DNA of 64,000 nt, taken from the NCBI GenBank assembly GCA_009773165.1, contig WOUZ01000007.1:124001-188000 (forward strand). Reading direction: 5' to 3'. Source of the stretch: Bacteroidota bacterium (lineage in GTDB: Bacteria; Bacteroidota; Bacteroidia; Bacteroidales; F082). Below, piece after piece: positions 19,295 to 27,892 of this stretch; positions within the stretch are counted from its first letter, which is position 1; the number at the start of each line of letters is the position of its first letter. The notes below the pieces were generated by a model, which searched no databases, was not told the DNA's origin, and saw only the letters and a list, made by a program, of their open reading frames with translations. The translations under genes were made by a program, and so were the position numbers.

Positions 19295-19957
19295 ATGGAA
19301 ACAGAACTTTTGACATCAGCAAAAAAAATCCTGCCCGTGCCTGAACCCAGCGTTAGGCGGATGCCGCAATACCTTCATTTGGTAAAATCACTGCGCGAAC
19401 AGGGTGAATTATATGTTTCTGCCCCCACAATTGCCCGGCTTTTGCATGTCGATCCTACTCAAGTTGTGAAAGATATGTCATATACAGGTGTAAGTGGAAA
19501 GACACGTATTGGTTTCTCTACTGAAGAACTACAGCATGCACTCGAAGAATTTCTGGGATTTAACCGCAGGCATGAGGCTTTTCTTGTTGGTGCTGGTTAT
19601 TTGGGAAGTGCTTTGATTCAATATCAGGGATTTCGCGAGGCAGGGATGAAAATTGTCGCTGCATTTGATACAGACAAAAAGAAAATTGGAACAGAAATAC
19701 AAGGTGTTTCGGTCTTCGATCTCGAAAAATTTCGCGATCTGGCAGCACGGCTGCATATTACAATCGGAATCATTACAACTCCTTCGGGAGCCGCACAGTC
19801 CATAGCCGATCTGATGGTGGTTTGGGGAATAAAAGCTATCTGGAATTTCGCACCTGCCACACTTAAAGTACCCGAGCATATCATCGTACAAGACACACAT
19901 ATTTATGCCAATCTTGCTGTCATTATCAACAAGTTGGGAAAACAAAAAAATGGATAA
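19295..19957 (+). CDS. rex: redox-sensing repressor Rex (first copy)
   Basis: A 220-residue NADH/NAD+-sensing repressor. The N-terminal winged helix (about 20-90: PSVRRMPQYLHLV, PTQVVKDMSYTGVSGKTRIGFS) binds DNA. A Rossmann domain with GAGYLGSALI (about 97-106) and a conserved DTDKKKIG acidic site binds NADH. Rex releases its operators when NADH is high. It lies 30 nt before hydC and is most likely co-transcribed, so it probably controls the hydrogenase operon and itself. It differs clearly from the second Rex at 29 kb in recognition helix and length. Confidence 0.93.
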   Translation: METELLTSAKKILPVPEPSVRRMPQYLHLVKSLREQGELYVSAPTIARLLHVDPTQVVKDMSYTGVSGKTRIGFSTEELQHALEEFLGFNRRHEAFLVGAGYLGSALIQYQGFREAGMKIVAAFDTDKKKIGTEIQGVSVFDLEKFRDLAARLHITIGIITTPSGAAQSIADLMVVWGIKAIWNFAPATLKVPEHIIVQDTHIYANLAVIINKLGKQKNG

Positions 19958-19987
19958 ACAGGGTTTGGTACCTAAAAATTTTATAAT

Positions 19988-20497
19988 GTGAAAACAGAAC
20001 CTAATAAAAATCTACGCCAGTTTCAACAAGTGATTGAAATCATCGAGCGTAACAACCACGACAAGGCACGTTTAATTCCTATCCTGCAGCAAATTCAGGA
20101 TGCCTATCGTTTTTTACCTCCTCAGGTGCTCACTTATGTAGCCACCGCTCTCGATATGCCAGTTGCTGAAGTATACGGTGTCGCGACTTTTTACGCGCAC
20201 TTTTCACTCGAAGCAAAAGGGAAATATGTCGTAAAAGTTTGCGATGGCACTGCCTGCCATGTGAAAGGATCATCAAAACTACTTGATGCCTTGTATAAAA
20301 AACTCAAACTAAACGCCGAAAAGCACACTACCGACGACATGATGTTCACAATAGAAGCCGTCAGCTGTCTGGGAGCCTGTGGTTTAGCTCCTGTAATGGT
20401 TGTAAATGAAAAAATTTATGGTGAAGTGAACAGTAAGCGCTGCGATGATATCATCGATACAATCATTCAACAGGAAACAGCGGAACAAGTAAATTAA
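19988..20497 (+). CDS. hydC: bifurcating [FeFe]-hydrogenase gamma subunit, NuoE-like
   Basis: A 169-residue subunit with a thioredoxin-fold [2Fe-2S] domain. Its helical N-terminus (about 10-75, LIPILQQIQDAYRFLPPQVL) is followed by the cluster ligands CDGTAC (Cys 85 and 90) and CLGAC about 36 residues later, as in NuoE/HndA/HydC. It starts with GTG. It passes electrons between the NADH-binding HydB and the rest of the complex. It is the first structural gene of a three-subunit hydrogenase, 6 nt before hydB. Confidence 0.93.
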   Translation: MKTEPNKNLRQFQQVIEIIERNNHDKARLIPILQQIQDAYRFLPPQVLTYVATALDMPVAEVYGVATFYAHFSLEAKGKYVVKVCDGTACHVKGSSKLLDALYKKLKLNAEKHTTDDMMFTIEAVSCLGACGLAPVMVVNEKIYGEVNSKRCDDIIDTIIQQETAEQVN

Positions 20498-20503
20498 GCA
20501 ATC

Positions 20504-22411
20504 ATGGAAACTATCATAACAACAGATCTCAAACAGATCAAACAAACTTACAATAAGGCAGCATCACGCATCCAAAAACGAATTGTCGTTTGTGCAGGAA
20601 CAGGCTGTATCGCAAATGGCGCTCTCGTCGTTCATAATGCGCTCGAAAAAGCTATCCATGATGCAGGATTGGAACTCTTTGTTGAACTCGAACTCGATCA
20701 ACATGAATGCAGTTCCATTCAAATAACCGGAAGTGGATGTCAGGGCTTCTGCGCTCAAGGGCCTCTTGTAAACATACTTCCTGACGAAACAATGTATGTG
20801 AAAGTCAAGCCGGAAGATGCTTCTCTTATCGTGGAACAATCTATTTTGACAGACAATGTAATCGATCATTTGATGTATGTGAACCCTGTAAGTGGTGAGC
20901 ACAACAAAGGTCAGCTCGATATACCGTTTTATAAACGTCAAAACCGCTTGGTTTTGGGTGAATGTGGTCATGTTGACCCTGAAAACATTCGTGAATATAT
21001 TGCACATGATGGCTATTTTGCTGCATTTAAAGCATTTACAGAATTATCCGGTGAGCAGATTTGTACTACCATGATCGAATCTGGTTTGCGCGGACGTGGC
21101 GGTGGCGGATTTCCTACAGGCCGCAAATGGCATCTGACACGTATAGAAAAAAGCGAAAAGAAATATGTCATCTGTAATGGTGACGAAGGCGATCCGGGAG
21201 CATTTATGGATCGCAGCCTAATGGAAGGCAATCCCCATCGTGTTCTTGAAGGTATGATGATTGCAGCCCGAGCTATCGGTGCCGATGAAGCTTATGTATA
21301 CGTACGTCTTGAGTATCCATTAGCAGTGAAGCGAATGCGAAAAGCAATTGAAGATGCCATGGAGACAGGTATTTTAGGCGAAAACATATTCAACAGCGGT
21401 CATAACATGTATATTCATGTTATGGAAGGTGCAGGTGCGTTTGTTTGCGGCGAGGAGACTGCTTTGATGGCTTCCATCGAAGGAAAACGCGGGATGCCTA
21501 TGCCCAAACCGCCATTTCCTGCACAGAAGGGATTATTCGGAAAGCCAACCGTGATCAACAATGTGGAGACTCTAGCCGCTGTTCCACTTATTATCCGCAA
21601 CGGGGCTGAATGGTTTAACCAATACGGTACTGTCGGATCGAAAGGCACAAAAACTTTTGCCCTTACCGGGCATGTGGCCAACACAGGACTCATTGAAGTT
21701 CCTTTTGGAACGACTTTGCGTGAAATTGTTTACAATATTGGTGGTGGCGTTACAAATGACGATGGTAAAGTGACTGGTGAGGGTTTCAAAGCGGTACAAA
21801 TCGGAGGTCCATCCGGCGGATGTCTGACTGAAGAAGATCTCGATTTGCCTCTTGATTATGACAATCTTATCGCAAAAGGTGCCATGGTTGGTTCAGGTGG
21901 ACTGGTCGTAATGAACAAGCAGTCGTGCATGGTGCAGATAGCACGGTTTTTTATGAATTTCACCCAAAGTGAAAGTTGCGGAAAATGTGTCCCATGCCGC
22001 GAAGGAACAAAACAGATGTTGGCCTTACTTGACGATATAATCGAAGGACATGCCACGATGGAAACCTTTGCTATGCTCGAGGAGATTGGATTGGTGGTTA
22101 AAAAGGCATCACTCTGCGGACTTGGAAAAACGGCCCCCAGCCCTGTACTTTCGACTATTGTGAAGTTTAGAGAAGAATATCTTCAGCATATCAACGAAAA
22201 AAGATGCGCAACAAATAACTGCAAAGCATTACGAAGCATAAGTATTGATGCTGAAAAATGCATCGGTTGCACCGCCTGCGCCCGTAAATGTCCGGTTGGC
22301 GCGATCAGCGGAGAGAAAAAACAATTGCATATAATTGATCCTGAAATATGTACAAAATGCGGTGTTTGCTTTGATGCGTGTAAGTTTGATGCAGTTCTTG
22401 GTTTTAATTAG
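20504..22411 (+). CDS. hydB: bifurcating [FeFe]-hydrogenase beta subunit, NuoF-like (NADH/FMN)
   Basis: A 635-residue flavoprotein that exchanges electrons with NAD(H). The domains in order are as follows. An N-terminal thioredoxin-like [2Fe-2S] domain (about 25-120, CAGTGC and GCQGFC). The NuoF FMN/NADH fold with RGRGGGGFPTGRKW and NGDEGDPGAFMDRSLMEG. An SLBB-like segment. The [4Fe-4S] motif SCGKCVPC at about residue 490. A C-terminal two-[4Fe-4S] ferredoxin domain (CIGCTACARKCP, CTKCGVCFDAC; about 580-630). This architecture is that of trimeric electron-bifurcating hydrogenases, which couple NADH and reduced ferredoxin to H2. Confidence 0.96.
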   Translation: METIITTDLKQIKQTYNKAASRIQKRIVVCAGTGCIANGALVVHNALEKAIHDAGLELFVELELDQHECSSIQITGSGCQGFCAQGPLVNILPDETMYVKVKPEDASLIVEQSILTDNVIDHLMYVNPVSGEHNKGQLDIPFYKRQNRLVLGECGHVDPENIREYIAHDGYFAAFKAFTELSGEQICTTMIESGLRGRGGGGFPTGRKWHLTRIEKSEKKYVICNGDEGDPGAFMDRSLMEGNPHRVLEGMMIAARAIGADEAYVYVRLEYPLAVKRMRKAIEDAMETGILGENIFNSGHNMYIHVMEGAGAFVCGEETALMASIEGKRGMPMPKPPFPAQKGLFGKPTVINNVETLAAVPLIIRNGAEWFNQYGTVGSKGTKTFALTGHVANTGLIEVPFGTTLREIVYNIGGGVTNDDGKVTGEGFKAVQIGGPSGGCLTEEDLDLPLDYDNLIAKGAMVGSGGLVVMNKQSCMVQIARFFMNFTQSESCGKCVPCREGTKQMLALLDDIIEGHATMETFAMLEEIGLVVKKASLCGLGKTAPSPVLSTIVKFREEYLQHINEKRCATNNCKALRSISIDAEKCIGCTACARKCPVGAISGEKKQLHIIDPEICTKCGVCFDACKFDAVLGFN

Positions 22412-22476
22412 ATCACGAAACATCATTTTCAATTAAAGTAAAGACTCTAAAAAAACTACAGAATAAAGAATAAAAT

Positions 22477-22503
22477 GAAGGGCAATGAAACCTTTCACCC
22501 TTC
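22477..22503 (+). other. hairpin in the hydB-hydA gap
   Basis: GAAGGG / CCCTTC can close an imperfect hairpin with an inner TGAA / TTCA pairing. It ends 14 nt before the preferred hydA ATG at 22518 and swallows an upstream in-frame ATG at 22485. No T run follows, so it is not a normal terminator; it could affect translation or RNA processing. Confidence 0.45.
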
Positions 22504-22517
22504 TCAAAAAAAATATC

Positions 22518-24572
22518 ATGGAAACAAAAGGAATGGTAACTATTGATGGGATGTCGATCCCAATCGAAGGAGAAAAAAACCTCCTTGAACTCATACGAAA
22601 AGCTGATATTGAACTCCCAACATTTTGCTATCACTCACACCTTAGCACCTACGGAGCATGCCGTTTATGCATCTGCGACATTGAAGGAATGGGCATTCAG
22701 GCTACTTGCTCCATCGAACCAAAAGATGGTCTTGTTGTGAACACAAACACTGCTGAAGTGCGCCAGATCAGAAAAGTGAATCTGGAATTGCTATTGGCAA
22801 ACCACGACATTAGTTGTCCAACATGCGCAAGATCAAATAATTGCAAATTACAAGATCTGACTCGCAGACTCGGTGTAACAAAGGTACGCTTTAAAAAAAC
22901 TGATAAAATTGCACCCATCGATGATCATTCCTGGTCAATTATTCACGATCCCAATAAATGTATTTTATGTGGTGACTGTGTAAGGGCCTGTAAAGAAATG
23001 CAAGCTGTCGGAGCTATTGACTTTGTCAATCGTGGGGCTAAAACCATAGTTGGTCCTGCTTTTAATAAAAGTTTGAATGATGTTGAATGTGTTTATTGTG
23101 GTCAATGTGTTTCGGTTTGTCCGGTAGGTGCTCTCGTGCCAAAACCTGAAACAGAACAAGTTTGGAAAGCTATTCACAACCCCGAGAAATATGTTGTGGC
23201 CCAACTTGCCCCGGCAGTAAGAGTTGCTCTAGGTGAAGGTTTCGGAATGGAAGCCGGAACAATTAGCACCGGTCAAATTGTTGCAGCATTAAAGCGAATG
23301 GGCTTCGATCAGGTTTATGACACCTCTTTTGCGGCTGACCTCACGGTTCTTGAAGAAGCTACCGAGTTCATTCAGCGTAAGTTAAACAATGAAAACCTAC
23401 CTCAATTTACCTCATGTTGCCCAAGCTGGGTGAAATTTGCAGAACAGTACTATCCTGAATTGCTCCCTAACTTATCCTCCTGCAAATCACCTCAGCAGAT
23501 GTTTGGCAGCGTTGCACGTGAAATCCTGCCAAAGCTGCTTAAAGTAAAACCTGAGAACCTTGTCATTGTTTCAATCATGCCTTGTACAGCAAAAAAATTT
23601 GAAGCTAAAAGGGAAGAGTTTATTCACGATGGACTACCAGAAGTTGATCATGTGTTATCTACTGAAGGCCTCGGCCGCATGATTCATGAAACAGGACTTC
23701 AGTTCACCAAATTGAAACCTGAGTCATTTGATATGCCTTTAGGATTTAAAACGGGTGCAGGCGTCATTTTTGGTAATACGGGCGGTGTCAGTGAAGCAGT
23801 TCTTCGGTTTGCCTATGAAAAAATTAGAGGCGAAACGCTTATCGACACCGATTTGAAAATGGCCCGCGGACTCGATGGTATTCGTACTATTGAAATGCAG
23901 CTTGGGTCAATTCATTTGCGCCTTGGCATCGCACATACGCTTTCCAATGCCCGAAAACTTTGTGATAGCATCATCGCCGGCGAATCATCCTACGACCTTA
24001 TTGAAGTCATGGCCTGTCCCGGAGGTTGCATCGCAGGAGGCGGACAGCCTGTGAGCTTTGACCCTGACTTCAGAAAAAAACGCATGCAGGGATTATATAA
24101 TGCCGACAAACAGCTGGAACTTCATAAATCGCAAGACAATCCTTACGTTAAAGAATTGTATCAGATGACGTTAGGTGAAATTGGAGGCCACAAAGCACAC
24201 GAACTGTTGCATACACATTATCACGGAAGAAAACGTATTACAGACCAAGTAATTACGATTCGCAATACCGAACATCCAAAAATTGAAGTTTACGTTTGCG
24301 TTGGAACTAACTGTTACATGCGTGGCGCTCAGGACTTGCTTAAGAAAATGAGTCGTTACGTTGCTGACAACAAGCTCTCCGACATCGTTGGTTTTGAAGG
24401 CCAGGAAGATATGGTTGATGTGAAAGCTACTTTCTGCTTCGAGCGTTGCGACAGAGGACCAGTTTTACGTGTAAATGAGAAGATTTTGGAGCACGCAACC
24501 TTTGAAAAAGCTAAAGCATTATTAGATAGCGAGATACAAAGAATAGGATTAAAAGTATCGAATAAATATTGA
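22518..24572 (+). CDS. hydA: [FeFe]-hydrogenase catalytic subunit, group A (bifurcating type)
   Basis: A 684-residue H2-evolving or H2-consuming subunit. The N-terminus has a [2Fe-2S] domain (CYHSHLSTYGACRLC), a His-ligated [4Fe-4S] site (HDISCPTCARSNNC) and a two-[4Fe-4S] ferredoxin domain (CILCGDCVRAC, CVYCGQCVSVC). The H-cluster motifs are all canonical: L1 TSCCPSW (about 298-304), L2 MPCTAKKFE (from 354) and L3 EVMACPGGCIAGGGQP (from 496). The proton-transfer Cys is present. An extra C-terminal thioredoxin-like [2Fe-2S] domain (about 590-684) matches HydA of trimeric bifurcating enzymes. An ATG 33 nt upstream would add 11 residues but sits inside a hairpin. The maturases HydE, HydF and HydG are not in the window. 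Confidence 0.97.
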   Translation: METKGMVTIDGMSIPIEGEKNLLELIRKADIELPTFCYHSHLSTYGACRLCICDIEGMGIQATCSIEPKDGLVVNTNTAEVRQIRKVNLELLLANHDISCPTCARSNNCKLQDLTRRLGVTKVRFKKTDKIAPIDDHSWSIIHDPNKCILCGDCVRACKEMQAVGAIDFVNRGAKTIVGPAFNKSLNDVECVYCGQCVSVCPVGALVPKPETEQVWKAIHNPEKYVVAQLAPAVRVALGEGFGMEAGTISTGQIVAALKRMGFDQVYDTSFAADLTVLEEATEFIQRKLNNENLPQFTSCCPSWVKFAEQYYPELLPNLSSCKSPQQMFGSVAREILPKLLKVKPENLVIVSIMPCTAKKFEAKREEFIHDGLPEVDHVLSTEGLGRMIHETGLQFTKLKPESFDMPLGFKTGAGVIFGNTGGVSEAVLRFAYEKIRGETLIDTDLKMARGLDGIRTIEMQLGSIHLRLGIAHTLSNARKLCDSIIAGESSYDLIEVMACPGGCIAGGGQPVSFDPDFRKKRMQGLYNADKQLELHKSQDNPYVKELYQMTLGEIGGHKAHELLHTHYHGRKRITDQVITIRNTEHPKIEVYVCVGTNCYMRGAQDLLKKMSRYVADNKLSDIVGFEGQEDMVDVKATFCFERCDRGPVLRVNEKILEHATFEKAKALLDSEIQRIGLKVSNKY

Positions 24573-24600
24573 ATTAATTTTGGTTAGAATTAGTTGAATA

Positions 24601-24664
24601 ATGGAAAACTCACCCGTTTTGGTTTCATACAATATGTATGTTTTCATTCACGGGTGAGTTCCAT
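24601..24664 (+). other. long hairpin between hydA and hydS
   Basis: An 11-bp perfect stem AACTCACCCGT / ACGGGTGAGTT (24607-24617 and 24650-24660) is extended by ATGG / CCAT at the base and has an inner CATAC / GTATG stem. Only a weak AATTTT follows. It may be a partial terminator that lowers hydS expression, or a stabilising or processing element of the hydA mRNA. Confidence 0.7.
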
Positions 24665-24707
24665 AATTTTCGGATTAAAGCCCTCTTTATCAAACAAATA
24701 AATAATC

Positions 24708-26429
24708 ATGACACATCAAACCCGCCCGAAAGATAAACTCCCGGTTGTTTACACCTCCCGGGCTAAATGCCGCGATTGTTACCGATGTGTGCGTGTTTGC
24801 CCTGTTCAGGCTATCCGTATGAAAGATGGTCAGGCTGAGGTCATTACAGAACTGTGCATTGCATGCGGAACCTGCATCACGGCTTGCCCGCAGCAAGCAA
24901 AAGCATATCGCACCGATTATAACAAGGTGCTGCAGATGATGGAGGAAAATCACCAAATAGCGATCAGTATTGCTCCCTCTTTTGTAATTTACTACGATGA
25001 GTGGCAACAGAAACGACTACCTTCGGCTTTACGTATGGCAGGTTTTTCACATATCTCAGAAACAGCTATCGGAGCCTATCAAAGTGCCAAAGCAACCGCT
25101 GAATATGTAAGCGAAAATCCTCATCGCGCAAATGTTTGCACCGCTTGTCCTGCAACAGTTAATTATGTGATGCATGAAAAACCAGAGCTAGCCGGCTTTC
25201 TCGTTGAGGTTGTCTCTCCAATGATAGCACATGCTAAAATGCTAAAAAAAACAGCACCTAAACGAAAGGTAGTGTTCGCCGGACCTTGTGTTGCTAAAAA
25301 AGATGAAGCTCAATGGACTGTAAATCAAGATCTTGTTGATGCAGTTCTTACTTTTGATGAATTAGATGAGTTACTCAGCATCAGACAAATAAATCTTGAC
25401 CAATGTGAGGAAAGTTCATTCGACGACCTTGTTCCGGGAGATGCAAGTCTTTTCCCTTTAGAGGGCGGTTTATTGAGAACTGCCGGACTAAAGACCGATA
25501 TGCTTGATGAACATGTGATTGCTGTCAGCGGTTTCCGGGAAGTGAAAGATGCTCTGGAAGCTCTGAATGAAAAGACGGGCAACCTGATTATTGAACCTAT
25601 GTTTTGCAAAAATGGTTGTATAAACGGTCCGTTTGCAGGTCACAAACATACGGGAATTCAAAACAGAGCAGCCATTCTGAATTACGCTGCAAAACAACGA
25701 AAACCCGATCCCGCAAACATCGGTTCTCTGAAATCTACTTCAACACATTTTGATACGGTTCAATCTGGTAAAAAAGTTGACTTTAGTGAAGATCAGATAC
25801 GTGAGGTTCTTAAAAAAACTGGCAAACTTACTCCATCTGACGAGCTCAATTGCACTGCTTGCGGCTATCCCGATTGCCGCACCAAAGCCATTGCTGTACT
25901 GAAAGGTTTGGCTGAACCTGAAATGTGTATGCCTTATATGAGGCGTATTGCCGAACAGAAGTTTGATACGATGATCGATTATGATCCTAATGGCATTGTT
26001 TTATTAGATCATGAATTACGTATAATCCATATGAATCCGGCATTTAAAAAGATGTTTTCATGTTCAGACGCTTTGTTGGCAAAGAAAATTAGTTATCTTA
26101 TTGATCCTGATCCATTTGAACAGTTGGTTACTAAAAAAGTTGATGTTTACAGAAGCAAAACAAATTATAGCAATTACAATTTGCTTTGCCACCTGGTTGC
26201 ATATGTTCTTCCTGAAAACCAACATTATGTCGGTATCTTTATGGACATTACAGATACAAGTTCAAGTAAGGAAAAACTTCGTGAATTGCAATCAGAAACT
26301 GTCATAAAAGCGCAGGAACTTATTGAACATCAAATAAGTATGGCACAGGAACTTGCGAAGTTTCTTGGAGAGCATACCGCAGCCGGTGAGATATTGATGA
26401 AAAAACTCATCGATTCAATAAAAAAATAA
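24708..26429 (+). CDS. hydS: putative sensory [FeFe]-hydrogenase with PAS domain (HydS type)
   Basis: A 573-residue protein with an [FeFe]-hydrogenase core but sensor-type features. The N-terminal two-[4Fe-4S] domain (CRDCYRCVRVC, CIACGTC; about 20-65) is followed by an H-cluster domain with altered motifs: L1 CTACPAT (cluster Cys 147, with Ala 146 where catalytic enzymes have the proton-transfer Cys), L2 GPCVAKKDE (Cys 194) and L3 FCKNGCINGP (Cys 300 and 304). Next come an extra [4Fe-4S] motif CTACGYPDC (from residue 382), a PAS domain (about 425-520) and a short helical tail. This order is that of group C/HydS proteins thought to sense H2. It lies 4 nt before a phosphatase gene, its likely output partner. 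Sensing is inferred from family knowledge. Confidence 0.9.
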   Translation: MTHQTRPKDKLPVVYTSRAKCRDCYRCVRVCPVQAIRMKDGQAEVITELCIACGTCITACPQQAKAYRTDYNKVLQMMEENHQIAISIAPSFVIYYDEWQQKRLPSALRMAGFSHISETAIGAYQSAKATAEYVSENPHRANVCTACPATVNYVMHEKPELAGFLVEVVSPMIAHAKMLKKTAPKRKVVFAGPCVAKKDEAQWTVNQDLVDAVLTFDELDELLSIRQINLDQCEESSFDDLVPGDASLFPLEGGLLRTAGLKTDMLDEHVIAVSGFREVKDALEALNEKTGNLIIEPMFCKNGCINGPFAGHKHTGIQNRAAILNYAAKQRKPDPANIGSLKSTSTHFDTVQSGKKVDFSEDQIREVLKKTGKLTPSDELNCTACGYPDCRTKAIAVLKGLAEPEMCMPYMRRIAEQKFDTMIDYDPNGIVLLDHELRIIHMNPAFKKMFSCSDALLAKKISYLIDPDPFEQLVTKKVDVYRSKTNYSNYNLLCHLVAYVLPENQHYVGIFMDITDTSSSKEKLRELQSETVIKAQELIEHQISMAQELAKFLGEHTAAGEILMKKLIDSIKK

Positions 26430-26433
26430 TTCC

Positions 26434-27579
26434 ATGTATATCCACACCGATGTTTTCGCAGTTCAATCCTCAAAAAAACATGGTCAGCCATGTGGTGATG
26501 CATGGGGGGTAGTGCGCGATTCAGAAGCTACAACACTTGTGCTGGCCGATGGGTTGGGTTCTGGTATTAAAGCCAATATTGCGGCATCGATGTGTGTTTC
26601 AAGGCTTCTGGAATTAATCAGGATGGGCATGACAATTAGGGAAGCATTTGATGCTGTATCTGCAACAATGGATTTAGTTTGGGGTAACGGAAGCCCTTTT
26701 GCTGTTTTTTCCATTGCACGGATTTTAAACAACGGTCAAACAACCATCCTTAGCTATGAAATGCCTCCTCCTTTGCAACTCAACTATTCCTATGCTCAGG
26801 TATTGCGCGACAGAGTGTATACACGCCAGAAAGCGATTATTCATGAGTCCGACTGCCAGGTTTCCAAAGGCGAGGCTTTAGTTTTGATTTCAGACGGGAT
26901 TTCACAGGCCGGCATAGGATTGCACTTCCCGGAGGGTTGGGGTGCTGAGGGTGTACGACAATTTCTTCAGACTCACCTTCCTATCGAAAGAATTGATGGT
27001 CAATTCATTGCGAAAAGTGTTCATGATAAAGGAAGGTCTTACTGGCCTGAAAATAAAGGGGATGATTGTTCTGTTCTTGTAGCTGTAAACAGGCGTGGTA
27101 TTGTTGTAAACCTGTTGAGCGGTCCTCCCAACAGAATGGCAGATGACGAAAACTGGGTCAAAAGTTTTCAACAAAGTAATGGCATTCATTTGATCTGCGG
27201 AGGGTCAACAGCCCGGATTACTTCCCGAATTTTAAATTTACATTTATCAGTAAATGAACCTGATAACACCATTACACCTCCCTCCTATTCCCTTGAAGGA
27301 TTTGAACTTGTTACCGAAGGGATGATTACCCTCAATCAAGCCTACCATTTGCTTGACGAAGACATTGAACTCATACCCGACTCATCACCTGCAACTGAAC
27401 TCGCTGATTATTTGAAGAATGCGGACAGGATAAACATATGGTTAGGTTTAGCCGAAAACCTGAACGAAGCTGCCCTTGAGATCAAACAGCAGGGTTTGCG
27501 TAAGCGTCAGCGCATAATACAAAAAATCGCTGACCGTCTGCGCAATCAGGGTAAGTTGGTGATTATCGAAAGATTATAA
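26434..27579 (+). CDS. PP2C/SpoIIE-type phosphatase linked to the sensory hydrogenase
   Basis: A 381-residue cytoplasmic protein. The first about 220 residues are a PPM/SpoIIE-like Ser/Thr phosphatase fold with the metal-binding Asp motifs LVLADGLGSG, LVLISDGIS and KGDDCSVLVAV. The last about 155 residues form a separate domain with an HLICGGSTARI motif and a basic helical end, which I cannot assign to a named family. It starts 4 nt after hydS. Family-level knowledge says PP2C-like phosphatases co-occur with HydS-type hydrogenases, so the pair may turn an H2 signal into dephosphorylation of an unknown protein. No anti-sigma factor, anti-anti-sigma factor or kinase gene is adjacent. Confidence 0.85.
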   Translation: MYIHTDVFAVQSSKKHGQPCGDAWGVVRDSEATTLVLADGLGSGIKANIAASMCVSRLLELIRMGMTIREAFDAVSATMDLVWGNGSPFAVFSIARILNNGQTTILSYEMPPPLQLNYSYAQVLRDRVYTRQKAIIHESDCQVSKGEALVLISDGISQAGIGLHFPEGWGAEGVRQFLQTHLPIERIDGQFIAKSVHDKGRSYWPENKGDDCSVLVAVNRRGIVVNLLSGPPNRMADDENWVKSFQQSNGIHLICGGSTARITSRILNLHLSVNEPDNTITPPSYSLEGFELVTEGMITLNQAYHLLDEDIELIPDSSPATELADYLKNADRINIWLGLAENLNEAALEIKQQGLRKRQRIIQKIADRLRNQGKLVIIERL

Positions 27580-27892
27580 AATTTGCTTTTTAATAAACTA
27601 TTTACTTTTACCTGAGAAAAATTCAAAATTCGTTTTATTCGTTGGTTTAATACGCTGTTATGGAACACTTTTCAGTGGCTCAATCACAAAATTATCCTCA
27701 ACAGTAGCAAAAACAGTCATTAACCTTTCCGAATTATTGTCACGAAAATGCTTTTATATATGAGAATCAAATAATGTAATTCACTGAATAATGCTTACTT
27801 TGCATTGGATTTCATCTGGTTTTTTGGCAAAAAAGTTGGAAATAGCAACAAAGATGAAACCCTATTTCATTCATAATTAAAACTTTAAAACT
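27580..27892. other. 313-nt intergenic region before hypB
   Basis: No gene and no convincing terminator are seen. A near-match to the -7 box, TACTTTG at 27796-27802 (one base short of TAnnTTTG), could drive hypB with a leader of about 85 nt. Confidence 0.4.

Noticed and set aside
20564-21007. 147-codon minus-strand frame inside hydB
   Set aside because: It has no recognisable motif and lies opposite a strongly conserved [2Fe-2S] and FMN region of hydB.
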